Assembly: GCA_050951465.1 (NCBI GenBank)
Contig: JBMNJC010000010.1
Location: forward strand, 207,197-271,196
Direction of reading: 5' to 3'
DNA length: 64,000 nt
Source: JAAZHD01 sp012510895
Lineage (GTDB): Bacteria; Bacillota; Clostridia; Caldicoprobacterales; DTU083
Positions 16,637 through 25,542 of this stretch are shown one piece after another; positions within the stretch are counted from its first letter, which is position 1; each line of letters begins with the position of its first letter. A program made the translations under genes and the position numbers. The notes below the pieces were generated by a model. The model did no database searches. It had not been told where the DNA came from and saw nothing but the letters and a program-made list of their open reading frames with translations.

Positions 16637-18982
16637 CAGACAGAGCTAAACCTCAAATCAGAATATCGGTCCGCAATATGATTGAATTCCTCATGCGTTC
16701 AGGGGATATCTGCCTTGCTGCCGCGGATACTAAGGCTATGCAGCAGGGGACTTTGTTACACCGGAAACTGCAGGAGGAGGCAGGGGAGAATTACCGGTCG
16801 GAGGTCCGTCTGGCAGTCACTGAAGAGCGTGAATCATTCTCTATATTGGTGGAAGGCATTGCAGACGGCATAATCCAGGAAGACGAAAGGGTAATAATAG
16901 ATGAAATTAAGACCACATCTATGCCCCTGGATCTGATTGACGAAAACTTCAGCGGCTTACACTGGGCTCAGGCCAAATGCTACGGCTGGATGTATTTAAG
17001 TCAAAACCAGGCCCCGTACATATGCATTCGCCTTACCTATTGCCGGAGAACCCCTGAAGCGGATTTTGAAGTAAAGCAGTTTTTAAAGGAATACTCCTTT
17101 GAGGAACTGAATGAGTATTTTACAGGTATAGTCAATGAATATGCCAAGTGGGTGGATATGACCTTAAGCCACAGAAAAGTCAGGGACAGATACATACAGG
17201 ATTTGGCGTTTCCCTTCCCCCAATACAGAAAAGGTCAGCGCCGGCTGGCAGCAGAAGTATATAAGGCAATAAGGTATAAAAGACTGATTTTTGTTCAGGC
17301 ACCGACGGGAGTGGGTAAAACCATTTCCGTTCTTTTTCCTGCAGTAAAAGCTATGGCTGAAGGCATGGGAGAGAAAATTTTTTACCTTACTGCCAAAACT
17401 GTAACCAGGCAGGTGGCAGAAGATACTATCCGGCTGATGAAAGAAAAAGGGCTGTGTTTTCGCAGCCTAACCTTAACTGCCAGGGACAAAATCTGTTTTT
17501 TGAATATCCCCGACTGCAACCCTGAAGCTTGTACTTACGCAAGGGGGCATTATGACAGGGTGAATGCTGCTATTATGGATATTTTAAAAAATGAAGATAT
17601 TATCACCCGGGAAATTGTGCTGAAATATGCAGCGAAACATCATGTCTGCCCATTTGAATATGCTTTGGATATCGCTTTATGGGCGGATGCAGTTATCTGC
17701 GATTATAATCACGTATTTGAACCCCAGGGCTTATCTTCGCCGTTTCTTTGATTCCCAGGGAGATTATGTTTTATTGATAGACGAAGCCCATAACCTGCCG
17801 GAAAGGGCTCGGGACATGTTCTCTGCCAGCCTTAACAAGCAGGCTTTTATAGAGCACAGAAAACAGTGGAAGCAGTCTGCTCCTGAGCTCTATCAGGCTT
17901 TCTCCGCTCTCAATAAATGGTTTATTGCCATAAGGAAAAGCTTTGAAAAAAGCTATGATGCTCGTTTGGCTGCTTTTCCGACTGATTTTTTGAAACTGGT
18001 AAGAACATTTGCCGAGGAGCTGGAAGCCTGTTTGCTTAGCGGCCGGCAAAGCCCTTCCAGGGAGATGACCGACCTATTATATGATTGCCGCAGTTTTCTG
18101 GCAGTGGCAGATCTTTTCGATGATCGCTATCTGGTGCATCTGGTTCGCTCAGGCAGTGATGTTGAAATTAAGCTTCTTTGCGCGGATCCATCCTTTCTTC
18201 TTCGGAAGTCCTATGAGAAAAACCGCAGTGCCGTATTCTTTTCCGGAACCCTGCAGCCCCTGTATTTTTATAAGGAAACTTTAGGCGGCAGGGACGAGGA
18301 CCGGGCAGTCAGCTTTCCTTCTCCCTTTCCGGCTGAGAACCTTTGTCTGATGATAGCCGGCAATATATCCACCAGGTACAGGGACAGGGAAGAAAGCTAT
18401 GAAGAGGTTGCAAGGTATATAAGGGCTGCAACCAAAATGAGGGTCGGCAATTACCTGGTATTTTTTCCTTCATATCAATACCTTAAAAATGTACTGGATG
18501 TATATCTGAATATGTGGCCGGATGACAAGGTAATTGTACAGAAAAGAAACATGGACGACAGAGAAAGGGAAGAATTTTTGAATGAATTCCATGCCCTTCC
18601 TGCAGAAAGAATGACAGCCTTCGCAGTCATGGGCGGCATTTTTTCGGAAGGCATTGATCTGACCGGGGAGCGGTTGTCCGGGGCAGTTATTGTAGGAGTA
18701 GGCCTGCCCCAGATATCGGCGGAAAGGGATTTAATCTCCCGCTACTATCAGGAAAACAGAGGTTCAGGATTTGAATATGCCTATATGCTTCCGGGCCTGA
18801 ACCGGGTAATGCAGGCAGCCGGAAGGGTTATTCGTACGGAGGAAGACCGGGGTTTTGTCTTGCTTCTTGATGATCGTTTTCTTCATAAACGGTATTTGGA
18901 TGAGTACCCGGCAGAATGGAAGCATTATATTTGTGTAAAAAGCCCGGATGAAGTTGAAAAGGTTTTGTCTGAGTTTTGGTAA
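16633..18982 (+). pseudogene. DinG/Rad3-like DNA helicase with N-terminal PD-(D/E)XK nuclease domain, one frameshift
   Basis: Two frames joined by a one-base insertion in the CCCC at about 17731 give a protein of roughly 780 residues. Residues 1-190 look like a RecB/Cas4-type nuclease: LLHRKL, LVEGIADGI, and D90-E91-I-K93 as the D..ExK site. The helicase follows, with Walker A QAPTGVGKT (222-230), four cysteines at about 288, 295, 300 and 339 placed like the XPD/DinG iron-sulfur cluster, a LLIDEAHNL box and QAAGRVIRTEEDRG as motif VI. Dropping one C gives E-P-R-A-Y-L-R-R-F-F across the break. It is probably functional if the shift is an error. It would act in DNA repair. Confidence 0.87.
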
Positions 18983-19007
18983 TAATGCAAACTTTGAGGC
19001 CGGTTTG

Positions 19008-19016
19008 TGATATAAT
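19008..19016 (+). promoter_or_regulatory. Extended -10 promoter for the DUF815 gene
   Basis: TGATATAAT is an extended -10 (TG-n-TATAAT), about 60 bases before the downstream ATG. No good -35 box sits at the usual distance, which is common for extended -10 promoters. Confidence 0.45.
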
Positions 19017-19077
19017 TCTTTTAAATTACTCTGTTTAAAATTATAAGCATTATTTATTCAAGGGGAAAGCATCTGCA

Positions 19078-20448
19078 ATGAAAGAAATGGATACCTACAT
19101 GCTGAGCAGCTTACCGGCATCGCTGGCGAAAATCACCATATACACAGGTGTTGTAAAAGATGAAATTGTAAACAAGTATTCATCCCTGATTCGATTATTA
19201 ATTGATCAAAGCTCAAAGGCTGAAGAGCTAATGGACTCTTATCATCAGGTCTTATCCATGCTGATTCAGCGGTATGGATTTAACGGAGAATTCTCCGGCG
19301 ATCTGTGGAAGAATCATCTGATAAATTTGATTTTAGCCGATGAAAATGTATTTTCAATGGCCTGCGAAAGGGGAGAATATGCTGATATACCGGAAGGCCT
19401 TCTTAATATTGTAAAAAGCGATTTGCTCCACCTCCATTCCGTGTTCCGTCTTGACGGGATCTTTCTCCGGGATATCATAAAAGCCAGGACGGAGATTAAT
19501 GAACTGCCAAATTGGGAATTAAGGCCTTATAATGAAATGGGTTTTAGCATATTGGATGATAACGGGTTAAGACATGTTGATTCGTATATAATAAGAAGAT
19601 TATACAGCTCTGAATGCTGGGGGCAGGAAACCCGCCTTCTTAATGAGTACTATTATCAGCAAGGCTGCGGAATTTTCAACAGATTCAGAGCATTTCGGTG
19701 GGTTCAGACAAATGATCACGAAGGGTTTCTCGAAGGGGTGGAAAAGCCTGATCCCATTCGGCTTAAGGATTTAATTGGTTACGAAAGAGAGCGCTCTTTG
19801 GTTATTCAAAACACCCTTCAGTTTGTCAAAGGGCTTCCCTGCAATAACATTCTGCTTTACGGCGACAGGGGAACAGGGAAATCGGCTTCTGTCAAGGCCA
19901 TTTTAAATGAGTATGCCTCCTGCAGACTCCGTCTGGTGGAGGTTTCGAAATACCACCTGAATAACCTGCCGAAAATTATGGAAGTCCTTCAGAAACGCGG
20001 CTTAAACTTCATACTTTTCATAGATGATCTTTCTTTTGAAAGCGATGAAACCTCATACCGGGAATTAAAATCCGTATTGGAAGGAGGTATAGAGGCGAAG
20101 CCCCGGAATGTGGTTATTTATGCTACTTCCAACAGGCGTCACCTAATAAAGGAATATTTCAGCGAACGATCACTGAGTGACGAAGTCAGCAGCCAGGATA
20201 CCATGCAGGAAAAGCTGTCCCTCTCTGACCGATTCGGCATAACTGTCACATTCTCGCTTCCGGATAAGGAGACATATTTAAAAATTGTTGAAGGACTGGC
20301 CAGACAGCGCCGCCTGAATATTGATCCGGATGAGCTGAAGGCGGAAGCCGTAAAATGGGAAATGTTTTATAATGGGCGTTCTCCGCGGACGGCCAGGCAG
20401 TTTATTGACCATATGGAAGGCAAATTGAAGTTCTGCCGGGCCAGGTAA
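19078..20448 (+). CDS. DUF815 family AAA+ ATPase
   Basis: A 456-residue protein with a helical N-terminal region (1-210) and an AAA+ ATPase domain. The Walker A reads GDRGTGKSASVKAIL (near 262-276), the Walker B reads ILFIDDLSFE, and sensor 1 reads VVIYATSNRRHL. DUF815 proteins are widespread in Bacillota and Proteobacteria and act on unknown substrates. It is preceded by AGGGGAAAG and its own promoter, so it is not obviously coupled to the helicase upstream. Length and motifs are complete. Confidence 0.88.
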   Translation: MKEMDTYMLSSLPASLAKITIYTGVVKDEIVNKYSSLIRLLIDQSSKAEELMDSYHQVLSMLIQRYGFNGEFSGDLWKNHLINLILADENVFSMACERGEYADIPEGLLNIVKSDLLHLHSVFRLDGIFLRDIIKARTEINELPNWELRPYNEMGFSILDDNGLRHVDSYIIRRLYSSECWGQETRLLNEYYYQQGCGIFNRFRAFRWVQTNDHEGFLEGVEKPDPIRLKDLIGYERERSLVIQNTLQFVKGLPCNNILLYGDRGTGKSASVKAILNEYASCRLRLVEVSKYHLNNLPKIMEVLQKRGLNFILFIDDLSFESDETSYRELKSVLEGGIEAKPRNVVIYATSNRRHLIKEYFSERSLSDEVSSQDTMQEKLSLSDRFGITVTFSLPDKETYLKIVEGLARQRRLNIDPDELKAEAVKWEMFYNGRSPRTARQFIDHMEGKLKFCRAR

Positions 20449-20542
20449 AAAGTATTCTTATTCTTCCGGGACGAAAGAAGGAAAATAAACGTAAAGCATA
20501 GAAGTTAGGCAAAAGCAAATATATATTTGAGGAGGTTTTTCT

Positions 20543-21352
20543 GTGGTATCCACCCCTGCAATTATATTTTCTGTAATTACCCTGATGCTTTCCTTAATAC
20601 TGCCCATAGTGCTGGCGGTTTGGTTTTGCAGGAAGTATCAGGTGTCGGCAGTTACCGTACTTCTTGGCGCAGCCACATTTTTGATTTTTCAGCTCATTCT
20701 TCGAATCCCCCTTATGCAGATTTTTAACCCCATATTGTTCGGAAGGGATCCGATAAACGGCAGCATCAGGCTGGTCCTGTACGGATTGTATCTTGCCTTC
20801 ACTGCAGCCTTGTTCGAAGAAGGAGGCCGTGCCCTTGCCTATAAGCTGTTTCTTAAAAAGAAAGGTGACTGGAAAAATGCCGTTGCCTTTGGTATCGGGC
20901 ATGGAGGTTTTGAAGCCGTTATTTTAGTGGGCGTGACTTACATAGGCAATCTGATTTTCATAGCAATGATTAATTTTGGAATAATAAATACGTCAGGCGG
21001 CATGGATGACGCCGTGTCACAGGCAGTTAAAGTCCTCACGGAAACTCAGCCTGTTTTATTTCTGCTGGCAGGCATAGAAAGAGTATTTGCCATGGCCCTG
21101 CACATTGGGTTTTCTTTGTTGGTTTTCTATGGGCTTTCCAACAGGAAATATCAATTCCTGTTTTATGCATTCCTTGCTCACTTTGTTCTGAATTTCCCTC
21201 TGACCTTCCTTAGCGGCTTACAAGGAGGTGCTTACGCTGCCATTGTTTATATTGGGGTTATGGCAGCGCTGGCTCTGTACTGGACTATAAAGATATCACC
21301 TAAGATGTTTTTAGGAATTCAGGAAGCTGAGTTGAAGGAATCTGGCGGTTGA
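20543..21352 (+). CDS. YhfC family intramembrane metalloprotease
   Basis: A 269-residue membrane protein with about seven helices. It carries ALFEEGGRALAY and AFGIGHGGFEAVILVG, the EE..R and HGGFE motifs of YhfC, plus a late histidine in AFLAHFVLNFPL. The family is related to CPBP/Rce1-type glutamic proteases. No substrate is known. The GTG start follows GAGGAGGTTTT at a standard distance. Confidence 0.85.
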   Translation: MVSTPAIIFSVITLMLSLILPIVLAVWFCRKYQVSAVTVLLGAATFLIFQLILRIPLMQIFNPILFGRDPINGSIRLVLYGLYLAFTAALFEEGGRALAYKLFLKKKGDWKNAVAFGIGHGGFEAVILVGVTYIGNLIFIAMINFGIINTSGGMDDAVSQAVKVLTETQPVLFLLAGIERVFAMALHIGFSLLVFYGLSNRKYQFLFYAFLAHFVLNFPLTFLSGLQGGAYAAIVYIGVMAALALYWTIKISPKMFLGIQEAELKESGG

Positions 21353-21394
21353 AGGGCAGAGACATAAAAACCGGCTTTGCGGAATAAAGGGAAA

Positions 21395-22363
21395 ATGCAT
21401 AGAAGGCAGGTATCAAAGTTGGGGATCAAGAGCTTTTTAAAATTGGTGGAAATAAAGACAAAGGCAGCAAGCATGACCCCTTTATTATTAGGGACTTTTT
21501 TTACCTATTATCGTTACAGGCAGCTTAAGTGGGAGAATTTCCTTCTGATGCTCATATCTCTCCTGTGCTTTGACATGACTACCACTGCAATCAATAATTA
21601 TATGGATTATAAAAAGGCAAAAAAGAAGGAAGGCTTTGGTTATGAGCAGCATAATGCCATAGTCAGGGATAACCTGAGCGAGTCTCATGTTGTTGCTGTT
21701 ATTCTGATTCTTTTGGTTTTGGCGGTTCTTTTCGGCATTTTTTTGTACCTGAGAACTTCCCTCATCGTTTTGATTATAGGAATCATTTCCTTCGGAGTGG
21801 GTATTTTCTACACTTTCGGTCCTGTTCCCATTTCCCGGATTCCCCTGGGAGAATTTTTTTCCGGTTTTTTTATGGGGTTTGTTATACTGTTCCTGTCTGT
21901 ATATATTCACATTACAGATCTGGATATAATGGAGCTTTTTCTTAAAAACGGAGTATTATATTTTCATGTGAACCTGGAGGAAATCGCTATATTATTTCTG
22001 GTATCCCTGCCTGCCTTCATGGGTATTTCCAATATTATGCTGGCCAATAACATTTGCGATATGGAAGAAGACTATGAAAACCACCGCTATACGCTGCCCT
22101 TGTATATAGGCAGAAAAAAGGCTTTGGCTCTGTTTCAGGCTCTATATGTTATTGCATTTTTAGATATCCTTTTATTGATTATATCGGGCGTCCTGCCGAT
22201 AACAGTAATTCCGGAACTATTTCTGATCTTCCCTGTATACAGGAATACATCTGTTTTTTTGGAACGGCAAAGCAAAAAGGATACCTTTTCCATATCAATC
22301 AAGAATTTTCTTCTGATTAACATTGGTCTCATTATTCTCTTAATCCCGGGTATTTTTCTGTGA
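21395..22363 (+). CDS. UbiA-family prenyltransferase, MenA-like
   Basis: A membrane protein of 322 residues from the ATG at 21395, with about eight helices. The two aspartate-rich UbiA motifs are present as NNYMDYKKA (normally NDxxD) and DMEEDYENHRYTLP, and the N-terminus has EIKTKAASMTPLLLGT. Closest to 1,4-dihydroxy-2-naphthoate prenyltransferase (menaquinone synthesis), but no other men gene is seen, so the acceptor is uncertain. The start is ambiguous: TTG 21377 and TTG 21419 (behind AAGGCAGG) are alternatives. Confidence 0.78.
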   Translation: MHRRQVSKLGIKSFLKLVEIKTKAASMTPLLLGTFFTYYRYRQLKWENFLLMLISLLCFDMTTTAINNYMDYKKAKKKEGFGYEQHNAIVRDNLSESHVVAVILILLVLAVLFGIFLYLRTSLIVLIIGIISFGVGIFYTFGPVPISRIPLGEFFSGFFMGFVILFLSVYIHITDLDIMELFLKNGVLYFHVNLEEIAILFLVSLPAFMGISNIMLANNICDMEEDYENHRYTLPLYIGRKKALALFQALYVIAFLDILLLIISGVLPITVIPELFLIFPVYRNTSVFLERQSKKDTFSISIKNFLLINIGLIILLIPGIFL

Positions 22364-22438
22364 TTACTTAAAGTCCATATATATGTTATACTATAATTTG
22401 TTGTGCAAGAAAATATTCATGGTTTGGGGAGCTTGTAT

Positions 22439-23347
22439 ATGGAGAGTTCGGTTGTTGTTAATCAGGTTATTATATTGTTTTTAATCATGTTAGTGGGCTT
22501 TTATGCAAGAAAACGGAACATTATTACTGAAGATATGATAGGCAAATTGTCAACCCTGCTTTTGCAGATAACCCAGCCCTTGCTTGTAATATCTTCGTTT
22601 AATTTTGATTTTTCCATGGAGATGCTTAAGAATGCAGCCCTGGTATTCGGCTCATCTTTATTTATACATTTATCTGCCATGTTTATGGCCAAGTTTCTTT
22701 ATAGCCGTTTTCCTGAAAGAGTCCGAAAGGTGCTAAAATTCATTACAGTGTTTTCAAATTGCGGCTTTATGGGTTTCCCGGTTCTGCAAAGCGTCTTTGG
22801 CAGCAAGGGAATTTTTTATGGTGCCCTGTATGTTATACCGTTTAATATTCTCGTCCTGTCTTATGGTGTAATGGTATTTACCGGGAAGACTGACAGGAGT
22901 GTTTTGAAGGAGATTGTCATCCATCCCGTTACCATTTCCGTAGCTGTTGGCATGGTGCTTTTCCTTTCGCAGATTAAACTGCCGGTGCAGGTCTTCAGGG
23001 CAGCGGAAATGGTAGGCTCAATGACTTCTCCTTTGTCTATGTTAATTGTAGGCAGTTTATTGGCAGCCATTCCTTTCAGGGAACTGTTTAAAGGCAAGGA
23101 AATTTATGCGGGCAGTTTTATCCGGTTGATTTTTCTTCCGCTGGTTTTTTACGGTCTGTTCCGCTTGTTCCGGCTTCCCGAAGAGGTGCTTCAGGTTTCA
23201 GTTATTCTGTCAGCCATGCCGGCGGCAGCCAATACAGCCATCTTTGCTGAAAAATACGGCGGAGATGCCGTGTTTTCATCAAGGATAATCAGCATATCCA
23301 CTCTTCTTTCCATATTTACCATACCTTTGATCCTAATGATTTTTTAA
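22439..23347 (+). CDS. AEC family (auxin efflux carrier-type) transporter
   Basis: A 302-residue membrane protein with about ten helices. It contains MLVGFYARKRNIIT near the N-terminus, NCGFMGFPVL in the middle, and SAMPAAANTAIFAEKYGGD near the C-terminus, all AEC signatures. Bacterial members move dicarboxylates such as malate; the substrate here is unknown. The start is the ATG at 22439, seven bases after GGGGAG, rather than the GTG at 22403. Confidence 0.87.
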   Translation: MESSVVVNQVIILFLIMLVGFYARKRNIITEDMIGKLSTLLLQITQPLLVISSFNFDFSMEMLKNAALVFGSSLFIHLSAMFMAKFLYSRFPERVRKVLKFITVFSNCGFMGFPVLQSVFGSKGIFYGALYVIPFNILVLSYGVMVFTGKTDRSVLKEIVIHPVTISVAVGMVLFLSQIKLPVQVFRAAEMVGSMTSPLSMLIVGSLLAAIPFRELFKGKEIYAGSFIRLIFLPLVFYGLFRLFRLPEEVLQVSVILSAMPAAANTAIFAEKYGGDAVFSSRIISISTLLSIFTIPLILMIF

Positions 23348-23439
23348 TTATTTGAAAGTCAGTTAATTGTCGGAACTGTTCAAATTACGATATAATAAAT
23401 TAAACAAAATATTATTTTAAAATAAATGGGGGGTTACGG

Positions 23440-24042
23440 GTGGCAGCTTTTAATCGAATCGGATACAAGGAAAAGGCTAAAAGGGATCTAAAAGGCAATT
23501 GGGGAATGGCGGCAATTATGACATTAATAATGGTGCTAATTTCCTCCATCACAGTACCAATTCCAATAGTCAATATCATCCTTGCCCTTTTTATTGTTCC
23601 TGCTCTTGTTTTGGGTTTTACTATGGCCTTTCTCAGACTGGCCAGGGGGCAGCAGTTTGATCTCAATACCTTGTTTGACGGCTTCAAATATATTATGAAG
23701 GCTTTTGGACTGCACTTCCTCACCGGTCTTTTTATTTTTCTTTGGTCCCTGCTTTTTATTATTCCCGGAATCGTTGCGGCTCTCAGGTATTCCATGGCAT
23801 TTCATATTTTAGCTGATAATCCTGATATCGGAGTTATGGAAGCAATTGAGAAAAGCAAAATGATGACCCAGGGTTATAAGCTGGATATTTTTATTATGTA
23901 TTTAAGTTTTATGGGCTGGGCAATTCTTTCAGCCTTTACTTTGGGGATCGGAGTTCTGTGGCTGGCGCCTTATATCAGCACAAGCTTTGCAAATGTGTAC
24001 CTGGCGCTTAAAGGTGAAGAGACTTTATCGGCATCAGCTTAA
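23440..24042 (+). CDS. DUF975 family membrane protein
   Basis: A 200-residue integral membrane protein. It contains YKEKAKRDLKGNWGMA at the start and the family core FLIPGIVAALRYSMAFHILADNP-like segment (seen as LLFIIPGIVAALRYSM), followed by EAIEKSKMMTQGYK. Function unknown. The GTG start follows GGGGGGTTACGG. It ends just before a hairpin whose T-tract faces the other strand. Confidence 0.85.
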   Translation: MAAFNRIGYKEKAKRDLKGNWGMAAIMTLIMVLISSITVPIPIVNIILALFIVPALVLGFTMAFLRLARGQQFDLNTLFDGFKYIMKAFGLHFLTGLFIFLWSLLFIIPGIVAALRYSMAFHILADNPDIGVMEAIEKSKMMTQGYKLDIFIMYLSFMGWAILSAFTLGIGVLWLAPYISTSFANVYLALKGEETLSASA

Positions 24043-24046
24043 AAAA

Positions 24047-24071
24047 GACCCTCCGGTTTATCCCGGAGGGT
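24047..24071. terminator. GC-rich hairpin after the DUF975 gene
   Basis: A 9-base perfect stem ACCCTCCGG / CCGGAGGGT with a six-base loop. The flanking A residues give a T-tract only on the minus strand, yet the only adjacent gene is on the plus strand. It may still act as a 3' end for that transcript. Confidence 0.55.
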
Positions 24072-24434
24072 AATATGCAAGCTAACAGGTATATGAATAA
24101 GGGGGTCTTTGTGAATGGTTCACAAGGATTGAGTTGGGTTATCAAACTAGCTCTCATTATCGAGCATTATATTTATAACCTTGTTTATATGGCTGAAACA
24201 TATAATTGATAATTATTTTCAATTAATTTTTTTAAACTTATTTCTAAGCCCTTAATTCTGTCTTTTATTGCGTTTTCTTTAATTGAGCCGGTGACTCCGA
24301 TATGTTATAATTGTTTCGGGTATTTATTCACAAATAAAAATTTAATTTTACAGCATTTATTATGAAAATAATAACAATAACAGCTGAATGATTCTTGCAA
24401 TCTCAATTTGAATTAAGCGAAGGGGGAAGTTCAC
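24072..24434. other. AT-rich intergenic region with one operator-like repeat
   Basis: No coding frame is convincing. The notable element is TTGTGAA at 24109-24115 and TTCACAA at 24119-24125, a perfect 7+7 inverted repeat with a three-base spacer that looks like a dimeric regulator site. The rest is very AT-rich and may contain the promoter for the isomerase gene at 24435, though no clear -35/-10 pair stands out. Confidence 0.4.
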
Positions 24435-25316
24435 ATGAAGTTGGGCGTCAGTTCTTACAGTTTTCACAGGCTGGTTCGCAGCGGTCAAATGTCACTTTTG
24501 GATGTCATATCCAAGGCCAAAGAAATGGGTTTTGATGTAATCGAATTCAGCACCTTCATTCTGCCGGAAGGGGAGACCCCTGTTTCCTTTGCGCCGAAAA
24601 TAAGGGAAGAGTGCGAGCGTGTTGGCATAGAAGTAGCCAATTACACCATCGCCGGCGATTTTATCAATGGATGCGGCGGAGATTTGGATGCCGAAATTGA
24701 GAGGCTTAAGGAAGAAGTCAGGGTAGCACAGATATTAGGAAGCCCTGGCATGCGCCATGATGCAGCGTGGGGTTTTACTGAAGATTATAAAGGGGTACGC
24801 AGTTTCGATGCAGTACTGCCCAGGCTGGCCAAAGGCTGCCGTGCTGTTACGGAATATGCCCAGGAACTGGGGATCAGGACCATGGTAGAGAACCATGGAC
24901 GATTCGCACAGGACAGCGATCGGATAGAAAAGCTGGTCACTGCAGTGGACCATCCTAATTTCGGCGTATTGGTAGATATGGGCAATTTCCTTTGTGTTGA
25001 TGAAGCTCCGGAGAAGGCCGTAGGCCGCTTAATGCCTCATGCATTCCATGTTCATGCGAAAGACTTCCATGTTAAGTCCGGAAATGAGCCCAATCCGGGT
25101 AAGGGATGGTTTGAAACAAGAGGCGGCAATTACTTAAGGGGCGCCGTAATCGGTCATGGCAATGTACCCATACTTCAATGCCTGAAAGTAATGAAAAACA
25201 ATAATTATAACGGTGTTCTTTCCATTGAATTTGAAGGCATTGAGGACCCGCTGACAGGAATCGAGATCGGCTTTGAGAACTTGAAATCTTATGTAGAGCA
25301 GGTTTTCAAGGATTAA
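24435..25316 (+). CDS. Sugar phosphate isomerase/epimerase
   Basis: A 293-residue TIM-barrel protein of the xylose isomerase-like family. It begins MKLGVSSYSFHRLV and contains GFDVIEFSTF, RTMVENHGRF, GVLVDMGNF, HVHAKDFHV and GVLSIEFEG, which supply Glu, Asp, His and Glu metal ligands. The likely role is isomerisation or epimerisation of a sugar or inositol derivative; no linked kinase or dehydrogenase fixes the pathway. The ATG is preceded by AAGGGGGAAG. It is a second member of this family in the window; the other is at 11438. Confidence 0.87.
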   Translation: MKLGVSSYSFHRLVRSGQMSLLDVISKAKEMGFDVIEFSTFILPEGETPVSFAPKIREECERVGIEVANYTIAGDFINGCGGDLDAEIERLKEEVRVAQILGSPGMRHDAAWGFTEDYKGVRSFDAVLPRLAKGCRAVTEYAQELGIRTMVENHGRFAQDSDRIEKLVTAVDHPNFGVLVDMGNFLCVDEAPEKAVGRLMPHAFHVHAKDFHVKSGNEPNPGKGWFETRGGNYLRGAVIGHGNVPILQCLKVMKNNNYNGVLSIEFEGIEDPLTGIEIGFENLKSYVEQVFKD

Positions 25317-25542
25317 CCGGCTGACTGTTACAGTGATTAACTTATTTTGTCTATACATATGGTACAAAAAGTGATAAAATGTGTTAGAATAGTATTAAGC
25401 TGATCTATGCCAGCTGTACCTTATGCATAATCATCCTTTGGAAATAAACACTATATATGTTCGGTAAGGTATGGATGATTTACATGAAGGTAAGAGTTTA
25501 AATCACATATGATTTATTAAAATTATCAGAGGAGGAAAAGTA

